Shown here one piece after another: positions 58,162 through 64,000 of a DNA stretch of 64,000 nucleotides. Positions within the stretch are counted from its first letter, which is position 1, and the number at the start of each line of letters is the position of its first letter. Position numbers and translations under genes: made by a program. The stretch spans positions 76,237-140,236 of the forward strand of contig CAZTIG010000004.1 in the NCBI GenBank assembly GCA_964613665.1, read 5' to 3'. The stretch comes from CAZQFV01 sp964613665 (GTDB lineage: Bacteria; Chloroflexota; Chloroflexia; DTKN01). Below the pieces are notes generated by a model, which saw only the letters and a program-made list of their open reading frames with translations, searched no databases and was not told where the DNA came from.

Positions 58162-59499
58162 GTGCCCGACAACGCCAACTGGGATGCCATCCGCGACGAC
58201 GCCGTGGCGACGATGAGCCGCTACGTGCAGTTCGACACCACCAACCCACCCGGAAACGAGCGGCCGGCCGCGGAGTGGCTGCGCGAGCAGCTGCTCCAGC
58301 GCAGCATTACGAGCGACATCGCCATCCACGAGCCGTTCCCCGGGCGCGGGCTGGTGCTGGCGCGCATCCCCGGCCGCGAGCCGCTCAAGCCGCTCCTCCT
58401 CAACCACCACATCGACGTGGTGGCGGCCGACCCCACCCAGTGGACCCATCCCCCGTTCAGTGGGACGGTGGCCGACGGCTACGTCTGGGGACGCGGCACC
58501 ATCGACACCAAGGGGCTGGGAGTGGCCTTTCTCCTGGCACTGGAAACGCTCGTGAAGGAGGGCGTCCCCTTCCGCCGGCCGGTCATCTTCCTGGCCGTAC
58601 CCGACGAGGAGACGGGCGGGAGCCAGGGCATGCGCTGGCTCGTGGAGAATCACCTCCCCGAGCTGGACCCCGAGTGGGTCTGGGACGAGGGCGGCGGAGG
58701 CTTCAAGGGCCTCTTCGGCGACCAGGTGCTCTTTGGCGTGGCCGTGGTGGAAAAGCAGATCCAGCACCTGCGCCTGGTGGCCACCGGAACGCCTGGACAC
58801 GGCTCCATCCCGCACCGCGACAACCCCAACGACCGCCTGCTGCGGGCGCTCAGCCGCGTGCTCTCCTCTCCGCGCCCGCTGCGCCTCAACGCCGTCACGC
58901 GGGCCATGGTCCGGTCGATCGCTGCCAGGCGCAAGTTCCCCCTCTCTTTCCTGATGCGCCTGATCACCAACCAGGCCGGCCTGCGCCTGGCGGCGGGCCG
59001 TATCGCCGCCGACAAGCTGCTCAACGCCACCCTGCGCGACACCATCAGCCTGACGGTGCTGCGGGGCGGCTACAAGGTCAACGTGATCCCCGAGCGGGCC
59101 GAGGCCGAGATCGACTGCCGCCTGCTGCCCGACACCGACGCAGCCGAGTTCCAGCGCTGGCTGCGCCGGCGCATCGCCGACGAGCGGGTCACCGTCGAGG
59201 TCCAGGAGAGCTCGCCGCCGTCGGGCATCGCTCCGCTGGACGGCGCCTTCATGCGGGCCGTCGACAAGGCCATCGCCCGCCACGTGCCCGGGGCAGGCAT
59301 CTTCCCCATGCAGGTTCCCGGTGGCACCGACGGGCGCTACTTCCGGCAGCGCGGCTATGCTGCCTATGGCTTCGCCGCCTGTATCCTCGGTCCCGACGAG
59401 CTGGCCAGGGCCCACGGCATCGACGAGCGCATCTCCTTCGACAACCTGGTGCTGGGCATCCGGGTGGCACGGGACGTGATCCGGGAGCTGTGCTGCTGA
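58162..59499 (+). CDS. M20-family metallopeptidase
   Basis: 445 residues. Zinc-site motifs are visible: HHIDVVAADPTQWTHPPF (His and Asp), YVWGRGTIDTKGLG, and DEETGGSQG (the catalytic Glu pair). The dimerisation or lid domain lies at about 195-320 (TGTPGHGSIPHRDNPNDRL). The protein resembles carboxypeptidase-like M20 enzymes that remove C-terminal residues or deacylate amino acids. No signal peptide is seen, so it is cytoplasmic. GTG 58162 follows GAGGTG. The corrinoid-protein gene lies 46 bases downstream and may be co-transcribed. Confidence 0.9.
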   Translation: MPDNANWDAIRDDAVATMSRYVQFDTTNPPGNERPAAEWLREQLLQRSITSDIAIHEPFPGRGLVLARIPGREPLKPLLLNHHIDVVAADPTQWTHPPFSGTVADGYVWGRGTIDTKGLGVAFLLALETLVKEGVPFRRPVIFLAVPDEETGGSQGMRWLVENHLPELDPEWVWDEGGGGFKGLFGDQVLFGVAVVEKQIQHLRLVATGTPGHGSIPHRDNPNDRLLRALSRVLSSPRPLRLNAVTRAMVRSIAARRKFPLSFLMRLITNQAGLRLAAGRIAADKLLNATLRDTISLTVLRGGYKVNVIPERAEAEIDCRLLPDTDAAEFQRWLRRRIADERVTVEVQESSPPSGIAPLDGAFMRAVDKAIARHVPGAGIFPMQVPGGTDGRYFRQRGYAAYGFAACILGPDELARAHGIDERISFDNLVLGIRVARDVIRELCC

Positions 59500-59545
59500 G
59501 CAGCCCCGGCAAGCCCCGGAACGAGCGAACAGTCGGGAGGCATGG

Positions 59546-60181
59546 ATGCACGACCTCTGCCAAGAGATTGCCGCCAGGCTGTACGACGGACAGGACCGCC
59601 AGGTCACCGCGCTGGTGCAGCAGGCCCTCGGCCAGGGGCTGGCGCCGGGTGAGATCCTGGCTGGCCTGATCTCCGGGATGGACCGCGTCGGGCAGGAATT
59701 CCGGGCCGGCGAGCTCTTCGTGCCCGAGGTGCTGGTGGCGGCGCGGGCCATGCAGGCCGGCATGGCCGTGCTGCGGCCCGTTCTCGTCGGCAGCGGCGTG
59801 CCCGGCCGCGGCAAGTACCTCATCGGCACCGTCCAGGGCGACCTGCACGATATCGGCAAGAACCTGGTCAAGATGATGCTGGAGGGGGCCGGCTTCGATG
59901 TGATCGACCTGGGGACGGACGTCGCCCCCGAGGCCTTTGTCGCCGCGGTGCGCCAGCACCAGCCCCAGGTGCTGGGCATGAGCGCCCTGCTGACCACCAC
60001 CATGCCTGGGATGGCACGGACCATCGCCGCCCTGGAGCAGGCCGGCCTGCGCGCTTCCGTCCGGGTCATGATCGGCGGCGCCCCGGTGACGGCAGCCTAC
60101 GCCCGGCAGATCGGCGCCGACGCCTACGCCGCCGACGCCGCCTCGGCGGTGGAGATCGCCCGCGAACTGGTCCCGGCATAG
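59546..60181 (+). CDS. Corrinoid-binding protein (MtbC/MtaC-like)
   Basis: 211 residues: an N-terminal helical cap (about 1-85) and a B12-binding Rossmann domain. The cobalt-coordinating motif DLHDIGKN is at 99-106 (His101), with GAGFDVIDLGTDV and later VMIGGAPV. Such proteins carry a methyl group on cobalt between a methyltransferase and an acceptor, for example from methylamines or methanol. No partner methyltransferase is in the window, so its substrate is unknown. It lies in a row with the M20 peptidase and before the alpha-oxoamine synthase promoter. Confidence 0.92.
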   Translation: MHDLCQEIAARLYDGQDRQVTALVQQALGQGLAPGEILAGLISGMDRVGQEFRAGELFVPEVLVAARAMQAGMAVLRPVLVGSGVPGRGKYLIGTVQGDLHDIGKNLVKMMLEGAGFDVIDLGTDVAPEAFVAAVRQHQPQVLGMSALLTTTMPGMARTIAALEQAGLRASVRVMIGGAPVTAAYARQIGADAYAADAASAVEIARELVPA

Positions 60182-60217
60182 CCGGGCTGCGTCGGCTCTG
60201 CGCGGTGCGCAATCGAG

Positions 60218-60246
60218 TTGCCTCGGTGCCATTGCTGTGCTATACT
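60218..60246 (+). promoter_or_regulatory. sigma70-type promoter for the alpha-oxoamine synthase gene
   Basis: TTGCCT (60218-60223), 17-base spacer, TATACT (60241-60246). The transcript start is expected near 60253. Confidence 0.75.
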
Positions 60247-60259
60247 CTCGGCGGCGCTC

Positions 60260-60310
60260 CGCGGGCCACGGCGGCCCGCGACGACTTGGGGAGCCCACGA
60301 AGGCCTCCCC
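60260..60310 (+). promoter_or_regulatory. Two leader hairpins before the alpha-oxoamine synthase gene
   Basis: CGCGGGCC (60260-60267) pairs perfectly with GGCCCGCG (60273-60280), and GGGGAG (60288-60293) with CTCCCC (60305-60310). They lie in the 95-base leader. Any regulatory role is a guess; no known riboswitch pattern is seen. Confidence 0.35.
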
Positions 60311-60347
60311 CCGGTGGACCACAACCCCAGAAAGAGAGGACAGCGGC

Positions 60348-61526
60348 ATGGACCTGTTCGAGAAATGCCACAGCTTCACCGAAGCCAAGGAGGCCATGGC
60401 CGGAGGCTACTACCCCTACTTCGCCCCGCTCGAGGATACCGAGGGGACCGAGGTGGTCATCCGCGGGCACCGCATGATCATGATCGGCTCCAACAACTAC
60501 CTGGGGCTGACCACCGACCCCCGGGTGCGCCAGGCGGCCATCGCTGCCATCGAACGCTACGGCCCCAGCTGCACGGGGTCCCGTTTCCTCAACGGCAACC
60601 TGGTCCTGATCGAGCAGCTCGAGGAGCGGCTGGCACGCTTCGTGGGCAAGGAGCGTGCCCTGGTCTTTAGCACAGGCTTCCAGACCAACCTGGGGGCGAT
60701 CGCCTCCCTGGTGGGACGGTACGATGTGGTCATCACCGACAAGGAGGACCACGCCAGCATCGTCGATGGCTGCCGCCTCTCCTATGGGACGATGAAGCGC
60801 TACCGGCACAACGACGTGGCCGATCTGGAGCGTGTGCTGCAGTCCTGCCCCGAGAAGGCCGGCCGGCTGGTCGTGGTCGACGGGGTCTTTAGCATGGGCG
60901 GCGACCTGGCCCCGCTGCCCGAGATCCTGCCCGTCTGCCAGAAATACGGAGCCCGCCTGATGGTGGACGACGCCCACGGCCTGGGCGTCCTGGCGGATGG
61001 CCGCGGGACCGCCGCCCACTTTGGCCGGACCGACGAGGTCGATCTCATTATGGGCACGTTCAGCAAGTCGTTCGCCTCGCTGGGCGGCTTTGTCGCGGGG
61101 GCCGAGCCGGTGATCCACTATATCCAGCACTTTGCGCGCTCGCTCATCTTTAGCGCCAGCATCACCCCGCCCAACGTGGCCGCGGCCATGGCCGCACTGG
61201 AGATCATAGAGAACGAACCTCAGCACTCGTCGCGCGTGCTGGCCATCGCCGAGCGCATGCGCAACGAGTTCCGCCGCCTGGGCTTTAACATTGGCAACAC
61301 CGTCACACCGATCATCCCCATCTATATCGGCGAGCGCCTGCCCACAGCTTTTATGTGGCAGCGACTCTGGCACGAGGGCATCTACGTCAACCCCGTGGTG
61401 GAGCCGGCCGTGCCCCCGGGGCAGTGCCTCCTGCGCACCTCGTACATGGCCACCCACACCGACCAACAGATGGATCGGGTGCTCGATGCCTTCGAGCGTG
61501 TAGGGAAAGAGCTGGGGGTCATCTAG
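60348..61526 (+). CDS. Alpha-oxoamine synthase family PLP enzyme (SPT/KBL-like)
   Basis: 392 residues, fold type I. Family features: SNNYLGLTTDPRV near the start, SCTGSRFLNGN, DDAHGLGVLADGRG and the PLP lysine in GTFSKSFASLGG (Lys240). The N-terminal YYPYFAPLEDTEGTEV is typical of serine palmitoyltransferase-like members, so it might condense an acyl thioester with an amino acid to begin sphingolipid-type synthesis. 2-amino-3-ketobutyrate CoA ligase and 8-amino-7-oxononanoate synthase are the alternatives. It has its own promoter and a structured leader. The heptamer array starts at its stop codon. Confidence 0.85.
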   Translation: MDLFEKCHSFTEAKEAMAGGYYPYFAPLEDTEGTEVVIRGHRMIMIGSNNYLGLTTDPRVRQAAIAAIERYGPSCTGSRFLNGNLVLIEQLEERLARFVGKERALVFSTGFQTNLGAIASLVGRYDVVITDKEDHASIVDGCRLSYGTMKRYRHNDVADLERVLQSCPEKAGRLVVVDGVFSMGGDLAPLPEILPVCQKYGARLMVDDAHGLGVLADGRGTAAHFGRTDEVDLIMGTFSKSFASLGGFVAGAEPVIHYIQHFARSLIFSASITPPNVAAAMAALEIIENEPQHSSRVLAIAERMRNEFRRLGFNIGNTVTPIIPIYIGERLPTAFMWQRLWHEGIYVNPVVEPAVPPGQCLLRTSYMATHTDQQMDRVLDAFERVGKELGVI

Positions 61527-61642
61527 CGAATAGCGGTCAGCGGTTAGCGCTCAGCGGTTAGCGCTCAGCGGTTAGCGGGCAGCGGTCAGCAGACGGCTGA
61601 TTGCCGACCGCTGATTGCCGACCGCTGATTGCTGACCGCTTC
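61524..61642. repeat. 17-unit inverted heptamer array between convergent genes
   Basis: Ten units (TAGCGAA, TAGCGGT, CAGCGGT, TAGCGCT, CAGCGGT, TAGCGCT, CAGCGGT, TAGCGGG, CAGCGGT, CAGCAGA) run in one sense. They are followed by CGGCTGA, TTGCCGA, CCGCTGA, TTGCCGA, CCGCTGA, TTGCTGA and CCGCTTC in the complementary sense. The whole 115-base spacer is thus one imperfect inverted repeat with 7- and 14-base periods. It begins in the stop codon of the upstream gene and ends in that of the downstream gene, and it can fold into a long hairpin that could stop transcription from both sides. Confidence 0.88.
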
Positions 61643-63597
61643 TACTGCCCCCTCTGCCACCCCACCAGGTAGGCTGCGGCGTTCTGCAGCGGGTCCACCT
61701 GCACCGCCTCCAGCGTCTCGGCCCGCACGACCCAGATGCCCTGGGCCTGGCCGGCAGGGGCAGCGGGGCTGCCCAGCAGCGGCATAAAGGCCAGGTACTG
61801 GCTGTCGGGCGACCAGCGCAGGGGCCCCGCGGCATAGGTGCCCTCGGGGAGCATGAGGGTCGCGGTAGCCGCCTCTGCGGCGGTCAGGTCGTAGATGCGG
61901 ATGGCCCCGCGGCCGCCGCCGGCATCGTAGTAGGTCGCCGCCGCCCAGTGCTGGTCGGCGGATACCGCCACGGCCCCGTCTCCCTCTACCCCAAGGAGCC
62001 GCACCACCGCGCCGCTGGCCACGTCGTACACGTCCAACCGGGTAAAGGCGCGGCTGCCGCTCCACGGGACGACGATGGCCTGGCCGGTGTACTCGTCGTA
62101 CAGGAGCGGGCTGGCCCCGCTGCGGTCGAGCAGCGAGCCAAAGGGGCGCAGGTCCTGGAAAGCGGTCGTGCCCGGCTTCAGGCGGATCACGCCCATGTCG
62201 ACACGCCGGCCCAGCGTCCCGGCAGCGTCCTCGTAGGTGGCCGTGTAGAGGAGGGCGTTGCCCTGGGTCGACCAGACCACCTCGACGAGCACCAGCTTCT
62301 CCTGCTGGAAGGTATAGAGCCGGTTCACCGTGCCTCCGCGGAGAAGCAGCGTGTTCACCTCCGCGCCGTTGGCAAAGGCCACCACGCCCCTGTCGTTCAG
62401 CGTGTAGCCGGTCAGGACGGCCTGCGAGGGTGGGATCTCCTTGGTCGACACGACGCCGCCGTAGGGGCGGATCTGGTGAAAGACGGAGTCGCTGTAGTAG
62501 ACAACCAGCTGCTCCACCGGCAGAGGCGTCGCCGTGGGCGTGGGGGTCGGCGGCGGCAGGGTGGCGACCGGCTGCTCCTGGCCCGTGGCCATGCTGTAGC
62601 GATAGACGCCGGCCTGGACGACCCAGTAGAGCATCTGGCCGGCCGCGTCCCAGCGCCAGACCTGCGGCAGGACCGCCAGGTTCGGTCCCGCGTAGAGCCG
62701 GGCGGTGGTCAGGTCCACGACCCAGAGCGAATATGCCGCCGATCCCGCACTCTGCCGCAGGCCGGCCAGGCGGGTGCCATCGGGCGAATAGGCCAGCGGC
62801 CCGACGATGCCGTCCAGCTCCGGCACGATGCGCTGCCGGTCGCTGCCGTCCAGCCCTACCTTCCACAACGTCCCGCCGTCGGGCACATTGACGTACAGCA
62901 CCGTGCCCTTCGCGGCCAGGGCGCTGTCCTGCGGGGCAACCGTGTAGGCCCCCGCCGAGGGGTAGCCGCCCGTGTAGGAGAGACGAACGGCCTCGGCATC
63001 GGCCAGACGGACCGCAAAGAGCTCGGCCGGCCCCAGGCGCAACAGCGGGCAGAGCACCATCTGTCCATCGGCCGACCAGACCGGGGTGACGGTCCCCCCG
63101 TCGGCCAGCCCCACGTCGGTCGCCAACACCCGCTGGAACTCACCGAGCGGCTCGCCCACCACCAGCAGGCTGCCGCTGGTGTAGGCCAGCGAGCGGCTGT
63201 CGGGCGACCAGGCCGGCGGACCGTAGGTGGCAGGCTCGCTGGTGACCTGGGCGATCTGTCGGCTGGGCAGGTCCAGCACATAGATGTGCGTCGGGCCGCC
63301 CGTCCCGCTGACGGGCAACGTGTAGGCGATGCGCTTGCCGTCGGGCGAGAGGACGGGGTCGCTGCCGGGGGTCAGCGGATAGGGCGCGGCCCTGTCGGCC
63401 AGCCAGACCTTGCCCAGGTGGGAAAAGACCAGGCGCTCGTCCGGCCAGGGGGCCGGCGCTGCCGTCGGCTCCAGCGGGGAGGGCGTGGTCCCGGCAGTGG
63501 CCACCGCGGTGGGGATAGGCGGAGGCGTGGCCGCCTCGCAGGCGGCTATCGTCACCAGGATCAACAGCCCGCACAGGAGAAGCCATCGTCTGGACAT
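61642..63597 (-). CDS. TolB-like beta-propeller lipoprotein
   Basis: 651 residues with lipobox TIAAC (Cys20) after a short hydrophobic signal. The rest repeats a WD40/TolB-like pattern (VLSPDGKRIAYT; AWSPDSRSLAYT; VWSADGQMV; AYSPDGTRLAGL; RWSPDSQYLAFM), probably two propellers joined by a Pro/Thr-rich linker near 350 (PPPTPTPTATPLP). These lipoproteins sit outside the membrane and bind other proteins or peptides. No catalytic motif is visible. GAGAGGAGG precedes ATG 63597, 24 bases after the DUF6485 gene, so the two form an operon. Confidence 0.87.
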   Translation of the reverse strand: MSRRWLLLCGLLILVTIAACEAATPPPIPTAVATAGTTPSPLEPTAAPAPWPDERLVFSHLGKVWLADRAAPYPLTPGSDPVLSPDGKRIAYTLPVSGTGGPTHIYVLDLPSRQIAQVTSEPATYGPPAWSPDSRSLAYTSGSLLVVGEPLGEFQRVLATDVGLADGGTVTPVWSADGQMVLCPLLRLGPAELFAVRLADAEAVRLSYTGGYPSAGAYTVAPQDSALAAKGTVLYVNVPDGGTLWKVGLDGSDRQRIVPELDGIVGPLAYSPDGTRLAGLRQSAGSAAYSLWVVDLTTARLYAGPNLAVLPQVWRWDAAGQMLYWVVQAGVYRYSMATGQEQPVATLPPPTPTPTATPLPVEQLVVYYSDSVFHQIRPYGGVVSTKEIPPSQAVLTGYTLNDRGVVAFANGAEVNTLLLRGGTVNRLYTFQQEKLVLVEVVWSTQGNALLYTATYEDAAGTLGRRVDMGVIRLKPGTTAFQDLRPFGSLLDRSGASPLLYDEYTGQAIVVPWSGSRAFTRLDVYDVASGAVVRLLGVEGDGAVAVSADQHWAAATYYDAGGGRGAIRIYDLTAAEAATATLMLPEGTYAAGPLRWSPDSQYLAFMPLLGSPAAPAGQAQGIWVVRAETLEAVQVDPLQNAAAYLVGWQRGQ

Positions 63598-63621
63598 CGG
63601 TCCTCCTCTCCAGTCTTCATC

Positions 63622-63822
63622 TCAGCGGCGCTGCATCGCCCGCAGATAGCAGGCAATCGAGCGGTCGTAGGTCCGCTCCACATCGGGAGGGAACAGGCAG
63701 CCCGGCAGCTCACCCATGCGCCGATGATAGGCCAGGCACTGGCAGCAGTTCCCCTTGCGCGGGCACGGTTCGTAGGTGCAGGTGCAGTCGAGGCGGTTCT
63801 CCTCGCGGCGCGGGCATTCCAT
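63622..63822 (-). CDS. DUF6485-like small cysteine-rich protein
   Basis: 66 residues with eight cysteines (MECPRREENRLDCTCTYEPC in outline, then CPRKGNCCQCLAYH, GELPGCLFP and DRSIACYL). This matches the DUF6485 pattern as I remember it. The cysteine spacing suggests bound metal. It shares the C..KG.C..C..H..GELP.C arrangement with the protein at 46058-46219. AGGAGG stands six bases before ATG 63822. The function is unknown. Confidence 0.82.
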   Translation of the reverse strand: MECPRREENRLDCTCTYEPCPRKGNCCQCLAYHRRMGELPGCLFPPDVERTYDRSIACYLRAMQRR

Positions 63823-63899
63823 GGCGACCCTCCTCTACCCTGCCTCGGAAGCGGGGCCGTCCTGCACGGACACGGCAGCGATGCCCCTGTTCTGGCGAC

Positions 63900-63928
63900 A
63901 TTATAGCCGATTTGCAGGTGCCGCGCAA
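63900..63928 (-). promoter_or_regulatory. sigma70-type promoter for DUF6485 and TolB-like genes
   Basis: Minus strand TTGCGC (63928-63923), 17-base spacer, TATAAT (63905-63900), about 78 bases before the start codon. Confidence 0.75.
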
Positions 63929-63945
63929 CCGAAGGCGGTTCAGGC

Positions 63946-63967
63946 GGGTGACCGCAACGGGTCACCC
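63946..63967. terminator. Hairpin at the window's right edge
   Basis: GGGTGACC (63946-63953) pairs with GGTCACCC (63960-63967); ACCTCGTTTT follows on the plus strand. No plus-strand gene precedes it, so it may end a minus-strand gene lying outside the window or simply isolate the promoter. Confidence 0.4.
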
Positions 63968-64000
63968 ACCTCGTTTTCCCCCCAACTTTTCGGCCCTTCC

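Overview
This is a GC-rich (roughly two-thirds G+C by eye), densely packed bacterial chromosomal segment. It has many lipoproteins with a typical lipobox, TTG and GTG starts, ATGA-overlapping gene pairs, and strong -35/-10 promoters with 16-17 bp spacing. The gene content (AddAB recombination nuclease, K+-independent H+-pyrophosphatase, FemAB-like transferase, DUF11 and PKD exported proteins ending in YLP[LV], corrinoid proteins, alpha-oxoamine synthase) best fits a Chloroflexota bacterium, perhaps Anaerolineae or Caldilineae. That placement is an inference; no rRNA is present to test it. I saw no tRNA, rRNA, CRISPR array, transposase gene or phage module.

Layout. 1-1938: tail of a thiamine-precursor-type ABC transporter (permease end, NMT1/ThiY-like lipoprotein, ATPase). 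2009-5039 (minus): PspC-type membrane protein, class-A beta-lactamase-like serine hydrolase, tandem DUF333 lipoprotein. 5439-11345 (plus): miaB, a TPR protein, polA, a PIG-L deacetylase. 11342-18449 (minus): FemAB-like, HtrA protease, LOG-like protein with a newly called 57-aa partner, zinc-ribbon protein, Crp/Fnr regulator, tmk, hutH. 18603-22665 (plus): rpsO, pnp with a long leader hairpin, a glycosyltransferase. 22678-26471 (minus): MoaD-like carrier, ThiF-like E1, HEAT-like protein, radical SAM enzyme. 26853-32797 (plus): a 1403-aa DUF11 surface protein, YggT-like, DUF3467, fmt. 32921-35819 (minus): thioredoxin, MBL hydrolase, Fe-S/thioredoxin-like protein, alpha/beta hydrolase. 36015-38331 (plus): a translation operon with an S1-like protein, L35, IF-1 and S21. 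38512-46219: addB and addA separated by an opposing membrane-protein gene, then a small Cys-rich protein. 46380-48811: pxpABC 5-oxoprolinase. 48781-49910 (minus): methyltransferase and a Lys/Pro/Ala-tailed protein. 50237-55086: truncated PKD gene, site-2 protease, hppA, HD protein. 55091-56150: gene remnants and repeats. 56154-61526: lipoprotein, M20 peptidase, corrinoid protein, alpha-oxoamine synthase. 61642-63822 (minus): TolB-like propeller lipoprotein and a DUF6485 protein.

The most unusual content is in the spacers. (1) A 163-bp element occurs four times (5185, 26522, 55604, 57903) with no length variation. Its helices change in a compensatory way (G-C to G.U to A-U) consistent with RNA folding of one particular strand. 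A second element of about 146 bp occurs twice (49992, 55455), once abutting a copy of the first. Four of the five spacers place the element 12-20 bp from the -35 box of the downstream sigma70-type promoter (about 84 bp in the fifth), and two sit between divergent promoters. (2) Several spacers are built almost wholly of 7-bp periodic repeats whose unit differs from spacer to spacer; the longest is a 17-unit inverted array between two convergent genes. (3) A 185-bp palindromic element lies at 50960-51144. (4) 55091-56150 holds N-terminal fragments of an Hsp70-like gene and a class III aminotransferase gene beside these repeats, suggesting a deletion and rearrangement hot spot.
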